A stretch of 64,000 nt of DNA from Archilochus colubris (taxonomy: Eukaryota; Chordata; Aves; Apodiformes; Trochilidae), in assembly GCA_023079485.1 (NCBI GenBank), contig CM041084.1, positions 133,826,792-133,890,791 on the forward strand, written 5' to 3'. A program made the position numbers and the translations under genes. The notes beneath the pieces were generated by a model. It searched no databases and was not told where the DNA came from. It saw only the letters and a program-made list of their open reading frames with translations. Shown here piece after piece: positions 42,901 to 57,900 of the stretch. How positions within the stretch are numbered: the first letter of the stretch is position 1; every line of letters starts with the position of its first letter.

Positions 42901-45900
42901 GCCATACTTTGAAAAGAAATTTCTATTCTGTTTCCCAATTATTTTTTGTGTTCTTTGGTAATAGAAGACTGGTAGATGTGATATCAGACAAGGCAGATAC
43001 TTTCACAGTTGTTCGTGTGAAGAGGCATCACTATGTTTTAAGGCTTTGCTTTGATGAAGCATAGATACAGTCTGAATTAATTAATTGCACACACAAGCAG
43101 AGTTTCATGTAAAGGCAAGTGAAGCAACAGCCCAGTGATGAAAGAAGATTAATACTGCAATTCCTCAAAACAGGTTTTGTTATTGAGATTGTTGGAGTGA
43201 GTCCAGAGGAGAGCCACAAAGATCATCAGAGAGCTGTAACACTTTTCCTGTGAAGAAAGGCTGAATGCTGGGGTTGTTCGGACTGAGGAAGAGAAGGCTC
43301 TGAGGAGACCTCATCGTGGCCTTCCAGTACCTGAAGGGGCCTACAGGAAAGCTGTGGAGGGACTTTTTACAGGGTCATGTAGTAACAGGACAAGAGGTAG
43401 TGGCTTTAACTGGAAGAGGGTAGATATAGGTTACACACTTGGAAGACAATCCTTCCTGTGAAGGGTAGTGAGACCCTGGCACAGATTGCCCAGGGAAACT
43501 GTGGCTGCCCTCCTCCTGAGAAGTGTTCAAGGCCAGGCTGGATGGGGATTTCAACAGCCTGGTCTAATGGGAGATGTCCCTGCTCATGGCAGTGGGATTG
43601 GAACTGGATGATCTTTAAGGTCCCTTACAACTCAAACCATCCTATGATTCTGTGACTTGTTCATACACCATTCTGATATGTGCAGTATTCTTTAAAAGAA
43701 ATAAAAACTTATTTCTGTCTTCATAATTAAAGTTTGCTTTGAATTCTGTTATTTCTATCTCTGTTGACTGTAATTAGGAAAACTTTGTTCTTTGGAAATG
43801 GTAGAGAACTGGCAGGATTTTTGAAGGATTTTTATGTAAAAAGTTTTGTCCCACGAATATTTGTTTAAGTTAATAAAAAGCCTATATAAAAGAATTTATG
43901 AAAATATACATTACAAATTATAAGAAAATTTTTTCTTAGTGCGTTTTTAAGCAATGTTTTTCAATACTACTCATTTAATTTTTCTTACAACCCATAACAT
44001 TCAGAGGTTTCTTTCTCCTGTTGAGCTGGCCAGAAAAGCAAAAAGAAATCTCATATAGGTTTCTGACTCTTAGAAATATTTCCACACCCAAGGTTCCAAA
44101 AGCAGACAACATGAAGGAAGCCACTCAGGACAATAAAACAGGTGCCAGTGCTGCAAGGCATGTCCTATGAGGTGTGCACCTAAGGACTTTGAGCTTGTCT
44201 TTTTGTCCTTTCTTGCTTGGAGAAAAGGATGCTGAGGGACAACCCCATGGCTCTGCAGCTTCCTGAGGGAAGTGAGGAAGGAGGTCCTGACCTCTTCTCC
44301 CTGGTGTCCAGTAACAGTACCCGTGGGAACAATTGAAAGCTTCGCCAGAGGAGGAGTTGAGGCAGGAAGATCTTGTTTACCAAGGGAGTGGTCAAAAACT
44401 GAAGCAGGCTTTTTAGAAAGGGCAATGCCCAAAGCCTGTCAATGTTTAAGAGGTATTTAAGCAATGCCCTTATGAACATGCTTGAACTCTTGGTCAGTCC
44501 TGAACTGGTCAGGCCATTCAACTTGATGGTCATTGCAGGCTCCCTTCAACTGAAATATTCCTTTCCATTCTCCTATCTATAGGATTTACAGATATGCAGG
44601 AGGCAATATATGTAGAAGACTAAGGAACATTTGGATAATAACACTGCAGTATGCAATCAACTGCTTTAGTTTAAGTAGTTAAATGACCTTGTTTCTAATA
44701 GTATAAAAATTACAATTTTTTAAAAATAATGAACAAGACCATATTATACTCTTCCCCAAAAGGTAAATTAATTTAATCCATACATCTTTAAATCAGGCAC
44801 TGAAGCACAGCGTGTTGTATCCTTTATGGAAATCATGATATTAAGTGTATGCATATATGGTTATTTTTAAGATATAAATTACCCTTGCCAAACCTTATTA
44901 GGATAATATGTTAATTAGTAGCTATTAACACACTAATGATTTCAATGAGTTAGACTAAAATTAACTGAATCATTTAATAGTCATTTATTGTAGAAAAAAA
45001 CCTAGAATATAGAGTATTTACTGTTTATGCTACAAGTCTTATATTTAATTTATACCAATTCCAATCCCACAACACTGTTAATGGAAGCTAAAAAAAACAA
45101 ACAACAAAAGCCCCAGAATATAATAAAAAAACCACCATATGCAGCTGTACATTTTTAGAAGTACAACAGACGTTAGTTAGAAATAACTCTGTACAACCCT
45201 GATTTTGCAAGATCAAGCTAAACAGGAATTCCATTTCATAACATCACAAAGTAAAGTGCTATCTTGTTTTCTCATTACCTTACCCACACATGTATTAACC
45301 TTTACTTCTTCCTGTGTAATCTTTTCTGTCTTCCAAATGTGTGTAAGAATTTAAGTCTACAAGCAAAAGCCTGATCTTGAAATCTAAGAAAAAATTACCT
45401 ATGTAAAATCCAAGCTGAAGTTTTGAGGAAAGGAACCTGAGGAATAATCAACTTCTAAGACAAAAATAAAAGCATTTTTTTAGAAAAAAAAAAATTCCTC
45501 ACCAGTAATGTAAAGCACTTACCCTCTTTGCTTATTTCTGCAATTGTAACCCATTCCAAGGTAGTATGAAATCCACTTCCTTTTGTATCCAATTCATCTT
45601 TTTCTACCCTAAGCAGTAGCACAGCTACTGAATGCGCATTGGATTTTACAAATGAAACACTGTGTACTACAATAAATGGACTTCCTAATTCTTCATTAAA
45701 CACAATCTAGAAGACAAAATTGTAGTAAAAAAAAAAATCAAACAGTTAAACCTGTAAGTCTTGTTCTTTCTCAGAAAGACATTCATTGAATGTAGAACCA
45801 GTTAAAGCTTGTTTCCCACAAACCTCTCTGTCAATATGAAGCCATGAGTGCTGTATTTCTTGTTCCTCTTTTCTGGGCTTTCAAGCCACTGTTCTGAAAT

Positions 45901-48900
45901 GCTTCTAATTATTATTGTTTATATTATAAAATCATTATAAGAAGCCATTAAGTACAGCACGAAGATACACAAAACTGTGCAAATTAGGTCTGTTTACTAC
46001 TACAGTAAGTAGATGTACAGCAACTGAGGAAAATAATAGGATCCATAAACACAGTGTATCTACTGGGGGAAAGAAGATAAAAACAGAAGAAAAAAAGAAA
46101 AGATAAAACCTAAAGAAGAATAAACCAAAATTAATCCAAACAGCAGAGAAGAAATGGACATTCCTTATTTTCTAGAATACATGAAAACAAAAGAATAAAT
46201 GACAAGGAATTCATTGTACAGTGGCTGAATGAGTACAGACTCAATCCAGCCATTGGCACTGAAACCTGATAGGGGTTGAGGACTTACCGGGTTGGGATGT
46301 AAACCACTGAGTGCTCTAGATACTCAAAAAGTGAACCTAAATGCTTCCAGAACCTCAACATATACATGTTTCTGTTATATTGACAACTCCAATGTAACTT
46401 ATATACCAGCATTCTCACACTGAACAGAATGAAGAAAAAAACAAACCAAAACAAAACAGTTGGTATTTATTACCAACAACCTAAAGAACAGGATGACCAA
46501 TTTGCTAGTTATTGGGCTCTAAAAAAATGCAGAATGCAGGGGAGGGGGCTAATCCATCATGCTAATCCATCCTTCAGGACAGATATTTGAGGTTCCTGCC
46601 AATACTATAACTTCCTTGATTGCTTTATAAACTGGTGGTATAGGACACCTGGCTGTTGAACACTTCTACACCTATAGGAAATGCAGGAATAAGAATGATT
46701 TGGTAAATGTACACTTCTTAAATAAGTTATTTCAAGACTTACCTCCCACTTTTCAGATACACTGCTTCCACGCTTGCCTGATTTAATTAAATACAGTCTT
46801 CCTGTACCATCAGAGAGAGTAACCCATGTGGAAGATGAGAAGTGCATTGAGGCACAAAGGCGATTATCATAAGCTGTCAAGTCTGTAGGTAGCCTGAAAA
46901 CTTCTCTTGGCTTTTGTAGAGCCGTGTCCTAAAAGCAAACAGTCAAGACTTTATGAAGTATTTATCAATTTCAGTAAGTATTAAAGATAAATTAAGAATT
47001 AAAAATTTCAGTAGCAATTCACTGGGTTTTTTCTGCAGTTGAGCATATTTGGAGAGAAGTGGATAGCAAGCATCATTTCCACACATGTACAAAAGGTGGT
47101 GGAATTTCACCAATCAGTTGGTTTCTACACAAGTGTTCTATAATTTACATTACAGAAAATACTTTTAGCTTCTTTTCCACTAGGATTTCAATATAATTAA
47201 TCACTTACTTTAAATAATTTTAGACCTAGCAAAAAAGAGGAGACTTTAATAGAGATAAAAGGCATTTAATTGGACTCAAAACTAATTCATAAATTTTAGC
47301 CTATTCTCTTGGACAACTGGCATATTTAAGATGTTACATCATTTCTCAGCTTTCCTAGAGTGGTAATTTTATTCAGTAACTTAAAGAAGTAATAACTATG
47401 ATTAGCTAGTACAGAAAAGCTTTGCAAAAAACTTTTCCATTACATTATGATTATACTTTGCATCAGGATGAATTTGTTTAGCATACTCTATCATTGGCAC
47501 ACTCTAATCTTATTTTTTAAGACAAACTACTAGCAAGGGTAGTTTTTGAGCATGAATAAACAAAAATATGATAGTGAACTAAGTGTACAGATGTTATAAT
47601 TTTCCAGTGAAAAAAAGACATCTGGATTTTAAAAGATTATACATATCATTAAATTTTAAAAGCCAGTATTTCCTGCTGTATAAACTTTACACATTCAGTC
47701 TGATTAAGTAACAGCAAAATGAATGTTAAATTACCAATTTTGTTTTTATTTCTAGCAATTGTTCTCAGAAGTCCTGCTTTAGTTCTGTGTTGCCTTCTTC
47801 ATTTGCTGCTAATTCTAAGAGAAGAAAGTGCTTTTGTGCTGTAAATTGGATTTCCAACTGTTGTCATTAAGTACAAAGGCATGCCTCCCAGGGTATCTTG
47901 TAGGGATTAATCTTTATCTTGAGCCTTCACTCTCACACACAGCCCCTTCTTTGCTGTATATGGTTTTGTAACTCTTTATTTATTGTGCATTTGGCTTGCA
48001 GATTGCCAGTAACTCCCTTGCAGGTTTAGGACTACAATTTACCTACTTTTAATGAGCTGAAGTAATCTCTGAATATCTAAGAGTGTAGTTTGGAAAACTA
48101 AAAAACAAAAACAAAAAACAAAACCCATCAAACAAACAAACAAACAAACCATATGAAAAACAGACAAACAAAAACCAAACAACAAAAAAACCCCTGTGAC
48201 TCCACACTGTTCAACCTGTGTTGATGGGACTGAAAGCATCCCCATCACATTTGCTGATGACATTGACCTGCCCTATGGGGAAGACTGAAGACATTTAAGT
48301 CTTGTCTCCCTGGAAAAAAATGCAGGGAGGACTTCCTCACAGTATTCCAGTACTAAAAGGCAGCTTCAAAGAGGACAGAGGCTCTGTCTTCACAACAAAT
48401 TAAGGGGCATTAGGTAGAAGTTGCATTAGGACAGGTTTTATCTTCAAGAGAACTTTTTTACAGTAAGAACCATCAAGTACTGGAACAGCTTCCCCAGGGA
48501 CATGGCATAGACCCCACCACTGGAGGTTTTCAAGATGGAACTGAACCACATGACCTTTTGAGGTCTTTTCCAACCTGGGCTTTTCTATGATTCTAAAACA
48601 GACAGTGGACACTAACAATATATTTCAAATAAATAAATAAATAGTTATTTATGCACCACGTTGCCCCTTATATTGATCCATACACTTCAGGATTTGACCT
48701 GAGGTCTCCAAAATGGTCCTCCAGTAATAACAAAAAAAAAAAAAACCAGTTCCCATTGTTTCTGTTCTGTATCTTAATTAACATTTCTTATGAAGTTATG
48801 GTCCTTTTCCCTCATCTCACAATTATATATATATATAAAATAAATAAAACAACATTAAATACAACAGGTTTCACGGATTTTTTGCAAGCTAGTGCACCTA

Positions 48901-51900
48901 TATATATATTTGAACAAATAACTAGTCATCTCTGGATAAAGAGGCATCTGACTGGCCTTTTCAGATATATTTTTCCCTTTTTAAATCAAATCTATATTAT
49001 ATCCAACAACAAATAGATTATGCTGAGAATATAACTAATAGCTATAGAGCCAATTAAACTATTTTTGTTTTATTTAACTAGGCTCATTTCCAGACAGTCA
49101 ATTTACAGTTATTTTACAAAATCCACAACTCAGAAAATTCTTCCTAACAGTAAATTTTTCCCTTGTTACTAAAAATCAGCATTATTGTTACTAAAATGAA
49201 AATATATTGAAGTATTAATATATTTTTTAACATAGAAAAGCAAAATTTGAAAGGAAAACATTGCAGGGACAATTCTGAACTTATCTTCAAGTATGTGAAA
49301 AAAGCACAAAAGAATAAGAATATATTTTTGTACTGAAAACATGGGGGGGAAACAAATATTTATCTATTTCTCTCTCTTACTCTAGTAAAGGTAAGCACAA
49401 GAGTAAGTAATGAGAAAGTATCAGCTTAAAATGGTATCTCATGAAGGCCTTGAAATTTCAGCCACAAATTACTATAACATTTTATAAGAATCTCCTGTCC
49501 TTCTATTTCCACTCAAGCTGATGGATAGCTTGTGAGGGTGAAAGGGGGGAAGGAGTCATCCCTATACATACTTAATTCTAGTAGAAGAAACTCATTCATT
49601 CTGATCTATGAAAGAAGGCAGCCAAATATACACATAGAAAGCACCCAAGTTCTCTGCACTTGTGCATGTGTATTTGACACAGAAAGAGCATATTATTTAT
49701 GCATAAAAAGCATGGCATGGCCTCATTTGTTGACAATCCTATAGTTGAGGGGATTTCAAATTCTTCATATGTTCCAGATGTTATTAAATTCAGATATTAA
49801 ATTAAATCATGTTCAAAGGTAAGCAAGAGAACTGAATTTCAGTAAGTACCATTTTAATAAGCAACAGCAAAGACCAGATGACAAATAGATATCCTGCTTG
49901 CCTTTTGGGCCTACTTGAATTCATATTAGGTATTCCTGTATACTACTAAAAGGTACAAGTGCTTTTATGAAACTTGCAATGGAAATGATGTAAATTTGAT
50001 TTTTAATTATTGAAAGCTCAGTGTTACTTTGTAGCTTTGGTCTCATCATTACATCTCTTGAACTATTCTACTGCATTATACCAGGGAAAGGAAAGGAGAA
50101 TGAAAGAATTCCAGGGAAAAAAGAAAAACCAAAAAAACCAAACAAATCAAAACCAACCCATGACCCTAGCAAAAGAAACAAAAATCAAACAAACACTAGA
50201 TGCAGAGTTTTGGTTTCCTCAACTTTTAGCTAATGTTGAGGCACCACTGAAAAGCAGTATTTTCTAGAATGGAGGTGTCCATAGAAACTAGCAATGATTT
50301 CTGCCTAGGGAAAGAAAAAACAAAAATCCCTTGCATCCTAGCATGGAAAGAAGCAGCATCAGCTCTGTTAGCAGTGATTTACAGAACTACATTATGTAAC
50401 GCTAAAGAATACCACACTTTTGTCAGCCTTAAAATTAGTCTTAATGTAAGGTTCAAATAGTTTTGGATGGAATGTTAAAAAAATAATTTAAAAAAAAAGT
50501 CAGCTGTCAACAATTTCATCTTCTAAAGTTTACATGAGATTTGTCAACACTGAGCAGGAATGTTAAGCCTCAATACATCTCCTGGAAAAAGTTAAAAATA
50601 ATCTCTACAATCTTCAGTGCACATTACAAAGCCTCCCTCTCAACAGGCAAGAATTGAAATGCTCCTCCTATTCACAACCTTCCTGTTCACTAATTTAACT
50701 CCAGGCATTAGAACAGCCTCTAATCTGTTCAACAATTAAAATGATGGACTTACTTCAAGCTGAAACAAAACCTGCCCTCAAAACCTTTCTGTACCAGATT
50801 TGTTTTGAATATTTCTCTGTTCAATAACTGGTTAACAGGGACTAACAGTAACTCCCAAATGCAAAGAAGTCTCAGAAGATTATTAGAGTTTGCTAAAGGC
50901 TTCAACTGCTTCTATGCTGGAATAATGGAATTGTTTTTCTCTATCAGTTTTCAGCCTACGATCCTCTGTAAACCTGTATTTCTTGAAAAATCTAGAAGTA
51001 TCATTTCAGGATCTTTCTCAGCTTAGCTCTGGCCTAGTAAATTTCACCCCCAAAACCTTGCACAGATTAAGCCACACTGTCTCAAAAAGAAAAAACAAAA
51101 CAACCAAACCAAACCAAACAAAAACAAAAAACCAAACAAAAAAACCCCACATATCACCCTATGTTTTTTTGTACCTCAGAATTACAAGTCAAATAGTACC
51201 ATGACAGTATTGCTTTCCACACAGTCCTTCGTAATGATCAAGTACTGCAATTGAAGGTACCAGAAACATGATGTCCACAGAGTCATTTCCTTTCTGCTCC
51301 ATAGTAATACTTTTGTAATGGAAACTACTGCAACAATGCATTAAAATGGCTCAGAAAAAATAGCAAGTTTGACTACTTAAGAACATCAGTATAAAAGCAG
51401 AGAACTGTCATGTTTTTCAGACTTGGCCTAGCTTGCTTGCAGGGCAAGTTTGGTCAGGGCAACCAGCACTTTTTGGCCTCCAATGAGCTATTTGTCCATC
51501 AGGGCTTACATTTCTAGTTAATGAGTACAGCTTCTTTCTCCCCTAATGTCTGCCATGACTGGATTTTCAAATTAGCAAACATGAAGAAATGTAGGGGAGG
51601 AACAGTTGGAAACCAGCTAATCCCCATGTCCATCTTTCACAGATGGAAGAAGATCCAACTTTACTGCAACCTAAAGCAATGTTATTTATAAAAAATTGGC
51701 AGAAATCTCACTAAAAATTCTTTCATCCTTAGCAGTGAACTGCATTTTTGTTAATCTGTGTTTCTGGCAACAGCAGTTTTTGCATTTGATTCTATTTGCC
51801 ATATTTTACCTTATCTACCCCCAATTTTTCAAATTCAATAATTTTTAGAAAAAGTTTATTCTTACCAGAGTCACTGACAGATTCATAACCCTTCCAAACT

Positions 51901-54900
51901 GATCAACATAGTAGACATTATCCTGGTACCAGGAATCAAGGTGAAGGTAATTGTACATGCCAAAAGCACGCATGTGGTCAAGGGTATATTGATCATCATG
52001 AAGTTTCACTTCTGCTACAGCTGGAGAGAAGAAAAAAAAGTATTTTACCATTTATTTATATTTTAAAATTATAATTTCAAAAAGAATTCTTCCATCCTTA
52101 GTCCATAGGCCTAATTTATATGAAGAAAAATACATTATGCATACATAATTCAAATTTTCACCATGAACTTGGAAAGCAGGTCACCCATGCTGAAAGCCAC
52201 TGCAGTCATTCACTGTCATCATGTAACAACTGTCACCATTTGTAGTGGCCAACAGTGGAGGGTTGACTCTGGTTGGACATCAGGTGACCACCAAAGCCAT
52301 TCTGTAATTCCCTTCCTCAGCAGGACAGGGGAGAGAAAATATAATGAAAGGTTCCTAAGCCAAGGTAAGGACAGGGAGAGATCACTTGCCAATTACCATC
52401 ACAGGCAAAAGACACTCCTTGGGAAAAATTAATTTCACTTATTGCCCATCAAAATAGGGTGATGAGAAATAAAGCCAAATCATAAAACACCTTCCTCCTA
52501 CCCCTCCCTTCTTTCTGAGCTCAACTTCACCCCTGATTTTCTCCACCTCTTACCCTCCAGCACTCAGGAGGTGGGAAATGGAGACTCAAGTCCTGCCACC
52601 AAACCTGCTGGTGTGTGCTCCTCCTGTTTCAGTGCCTGACAAACCTTTCAGTTAAGAAACTTATTACCCAATCTAAGCACAACTTGAGGCCACTTCCTCT
52701 TGTTCTATTATTTGTTACTTGGGAGAAGTGATCAACACCGCCCCCCCCCTTTTTAAGTAGTTATAGAGAGTTGTAAGGTCTTTCCTCAGCCTCGTTTTCT
52801 TGAGACTAAACATGCCCAGTTCCCTCAGCTGCTCCTCATAAGACTTGTGCTCTAGACCCTTCACCACCTTTTCTATCCCCTTGATTAGCCTCCTAATCAC
52901 TGCTGGTATTTGCAAACAAACAGTATTAATTCCACTTGGCTCAAATCATTATTCATATGCACCACCCAGAAGTGATTTCTGTACTTAAGTAATTTACTGT
53001 TCTCCAAGATACTGCCCTTAAAAAAAAAAAAAAAAGAGAGCAAGCTAGAAAAAGCTAGAGTACCTACAAAAGACTGAGAATACACCTGTCAAAATGGAAA
53101 GACTCTTACCTGTTCCAATTTCTACTTTTCTACTTTAACTATTTAGACTATTTTCCATTAATTTAAACTGTAAAAGAATTCAGGATGTTTTAAAGCTGTT
53201 TGCACAATTAAGATTTATCAGATATTTTTCCCAAGCCAATGAGAGATATGAATATTCTGTAAACAATTACAAAAAAAACATATATAATTCAGAACAATTA
53301 TTTTCAGTGAAACCAAGTACATGCCATCTACTTCCAGTAGAGCTACATTAACTGATCTTCTGAATTAGAATACACATGTGGAAGCATGTAAAGCTTTTCA
53401 GCACAGAAGACCTAACATTGTCTTATTTTGTAGAGTTTCCTATTTCCACTTCTCCCCCTCCACCCACCTAGACATAATGCTACAGTCACTATTGTTACTA
53501 AAACACATACAAATAGTAAAAACAATCACAATCAGATGCTTCCTAAAGCCAATGTAAAACATCTCTCATCAATATAGGTATAACATTCTGCAACAAAAGT
53601 GGCCAGCAGGTTGAGGGAAGTGATTCTCCCCTCTACTCTGCTTTTGTGAGACCCCACCTGGAGTACTGTGCCCAGTTCTGGAGTCCCCAGTATAAGAAAG
53701 AACTCCTTGAGGAGAGCCACAAAAATGATCAGAGGACTGGAACACCTCCCCTGTGAAGATAGGCTGAAGAAGTTGGGGTTGTTCAACCTGGAGAAGAGGA
53801 AAGCTCCAAGGTGACCTTATAGTGGCTTTCTGGTACCTGAAGGGGGCCACCAAGAAAGCTGGGGTAGTGCCTTCTGCATGGGTGTGAAGTGAGGACAAGT
53901 GGCAATGGCTTAAAACTTGAAGGGGGGAGATTTAGATTAGGTATTAGAAGAAAATTCTTTGAGGGTTGTAAGACACTGATACAAGTTCTCCAGGGAAGTA
54001 GTGGAAGCCATGGGGCTTCCTGGCAGTATTCAAGTCAGGCTGGATGGGGCTCTGAGTAACCTGATCTAGTAGTAGGTGTCCCTGCCCATGGCAGGAGGGT
54101 TGGACCTAGATGATCTTTAAGGTCCCTTCCAACCTCAGCCATTCTATGATTCTACAATTTCAAAAAAATATGTGGAACAACATACTACTGATTATCTGAC
54201 TTTAAAGTGATAAGCTCTATAAAAGCCAGAAAAACATGAATAAATTATCTGCCTTGAGTTTTCAGTCTGCAGTCTTGACAAGCCCTGAATAGTAAAGGGT
54301 CAGGAGTAGGAGATCCAAATCCCTCACATAATTAAAATAAGCAATTATTTCTTCATAAACAGAAGTCAAAACCTGTAAAATTTTTAGATGATTTTAAACC
54401 AGGAAATCAAACGTGTACCATACTGTCATGAAACACTTCAAATAAGGTTATCAACTACTTACAGAATGTATTCTGTATGTGTAACTCTCCCAACTATTCC
54501 ATCCTTGATTAATTGAAACCCATTCTATGACCAATTGAAATCTGTGCATAAATGCCATCTGCTATCACATACCGTATGCCCAGACAGTTTATGGGAGATT
54601 TTATGCTAGGAAAAAGCTCATTCCTTCCTTTCTACAGCCTTCCAGGTTCAAGTTTTCTTCACGGTCCTTAGAAAAATGAGAAGAAAACCAACAGAGCTGA
54701 GTGTAAAAAAAAACAAACAAAGAGAGAAGAAACAAAGACTTTTTAAAAATTAAATTCAGGAAAAAGGAAGCTAATGTGACAGGAAAAGAAGAAATATTTC
54801 AGTGAGAAAACTGCCTTATCCAGTCACATAGGTTTGGGTTTGTGTACTTCAATGTTGGTCAGGATTTTTTGGTTTTGTTTGTTTTGTGGTTGGAGGGAGG

Positions 54901-57900
54901 AGGGGAGATGTTTTCTGTATTGAGTTTTGTTTGGTTTTTTAAGTTTGGTTTGGCTTCAGCTTGGTTTGCACAGTTTTTATTTTGTTTTTTCTTTAAAGTT
55001 ACAGACTAATTCACTAGCTTCAACATTTTGGGTTCAGGTAACAAGCAGCAGTTAATGACAGCTATTCAACAAAATGATACAAGATCTCACTCATGTTTGT
55101 GATAAAAAAAATCTGAACTACCAAACCCCATATAGATTCATACTCTGTCACACCAGAAGAGAGCAAATAAACAGAATGCATAAGTTAAATCTCAGCTTCC
55201 ATTATTATTTCTCAGTAACCCTAGATATGCGTTGTATTTCACATTAGTACAAAGAAAATTATGCCACTTTTCTAGAACTGTATTAATCCTCAGCTCTGTG
55301 CTTAAAAAATAACTTGACTCAAAATAGTCTGAAGATGATTAAGCAAAGATTTTCACTCACATAGTCATTTCTTAAAAGCAAAGGCACCAAATACAAAGGA
55401 ACTCACAAGAATCAACAGAACAAGTAAGACTTCACTAAGCTAACTGGATCTTCCAGCAATTACTCTGCACTGCAAATCTCCTCTGAATAAAGGGCATCAT
55501 CAAGGGACTTATACTTTAAATAAATAGTGAAGTCCTTTGTCTGCCATCAACCACTATAAAGAAGAACTGGGAAAAAAAAAAAAAAGAAAACATGGTGGGG
55601 GAAAAAATTGTCATGTTTTTGAATGTTCTACTGAATACATCAAAACAAATTTTCAGTACTGGAAAATCTGTAAAACAACTATGCAAACTTATAATTTTAG
55701 GGCATCAGATATATGCTTCTATGTCATACTTTGGTGTGCAATGCCACCCAGTGGAAGCAATTTAGTATTTCATATACACTTGGGGAAGTGATCATATAGA
55801 CATTGGGGGAGAGATTACATCAATTTATTTTCTAGTATCATCATTCATTTTTGTTATTTTTATGTTATTTTTGTTATCAGCATACTTTTTGCTATGCATT
55901 CCAATTATTCTAAACCTCACATGCTATCTTACTGCTGTGAAATTAGGACTGCCAATCAGGCAGAACTCAAAATCCCAGGTCGTTTGAGAGAAACACTCCA
56001 GAAATAGTTTCCTGGAAAACAAACAAACAAAATCAACTGTCTTCTTACACTCATCTTCCACATTTTACTATCACTTTTTTGCACACAATTGTGAATCAAA
56101 CGAGAAATTAGTCCTGCTGCCAGTGTTCCTAAATGTGACATGTTTTTGAGCTCCTGTACTTTACTTACTCCCACTTTGAGGAAAGAAAAGCAAATGCTTT
56201 GCTCAGTAACAAACATTAATTTAATAACCCACAAACTACCAAGTTCTTCACCACATTCCTAAAACTTTTAATCTGTAGGGGAAAGCAGAAGCCCTTGGCC
56301 TTCTCACACAGTATTGATTTCTTGTCCTGTGCCATAATTTGAAAAAGCCATGGCTTATACACCATCCAGGGTCTCCACAACTCAATCCATTATTCCTGTG
56401 CAACATAAGAGTCAGGTTATGCAAGGATGCCCTCACTATAATATAGACATGGACAAATAACACCAGGAACTACAAAGATACAGAAGATTTCTGAACTGTG
56501 AGGGAACTGTCTTGAAGAAAGCAGAAAAAAAACTAGCAAGGAGAGAAAGCCAACTATTTAGCCTCAGATCAGTCCGAAACATGGACAAACTAACATCTAT
56601 AAGATAGATCCAGGACCTGGTTTGGTTTATATTTCAGGTTATTAACTGTAAAAACAAAAAACCAAAACAAAGCACAACAAAAAAACAATAAAAAGGCTTT
56701 CCACTCTCCAGTGTATCAATCTCTCTATACACACACACGTGTGCAGAGAACAGAGTAAGTGTTATAGAGTAATTATCTAGTAGGACTGCTGAGTAAGTCA
56801 GACTGAAATGGGACAGGATCTTTGAGCTGTGCGAGTGGAGAGAGAGAGAACAGAGGACATGTACCCACCTTCTATCACACAGGTTACTGTGGCTATTATG
56901 TAAAATATCTGAACAGATCCATCTCTGTATTAGTAACTCCATGATTCAAATATTTTAGTAAAAATCTGTAATCCTCATCTATTTAGAGTAGGTGCATGAC
57001 TGACTATCCAAGAACCACACAGCTTGTTTGACCACAGGCAGAACAAACTAAGAGACTCTACCTGCATTATGCTATTGCCATGTTTGACACAGCTGTGGTA
57101 CGCTCCCAACACACATACACTCACATTTGCACCATCTTTTAAAAGGTGACACCTAAATTACTTAGTAATGAGTAAAAATGTCTAAATAGATAACAAAAAT
57201 ATTGTTCACTAAATTTTCCAGTCCTATCACAGATGCACTTTCAGTATCACCTCAGTCTCATGCACTAGTCCTTCAATACACAATTCACATATAACTTCCA
57301 TCTTACTGCTAGAGTTCACCAGGGCAAACACACCATTCTGTTCCACTATTAGTAAGAGGTATTCAACACAAAACTAAAGTAACATATAACAGATGTTACT
57401 TTATGTAAAGTAACATATGACAGATAACACTGAAGAGAGGTATATTTTTCAGTAAAGTATATAGAGCTGTGTATCAAATAATGTATTATACTCTTCCAGC
57501 TTTATAAAAAACAATAAATTAAACCACCCTACCAAAGACCTAAATTTCATAAATTAATAAAGGCAGAATGCCTGGAGATTTCAAGAGGCATTGCTACAGC
57601 TTGAGGTACATTGTACCCAACATCACTTTGTGATCATCTTCTCAGTGACTTAGTGCATTAGTAGACCAGAACCTTAACTCTTTATAATGCTAAGCAGACA
57701 AAGCAGAGTATGGAATGCACAGCCTGAAGATCCACCTCTGAACCACGGGCAGTGTAAGAAAACCAGCTAAGTTGCTGAAGCTTGTAGAGGATAAGAATTT
57801 AATACATATTTCTTTAAATTCCACGTACTCCATCACACCTATATGTACACTGTCACTCTAACCCACCTTACCTGATCACCTGGCCTTACCATGAGTGCAC

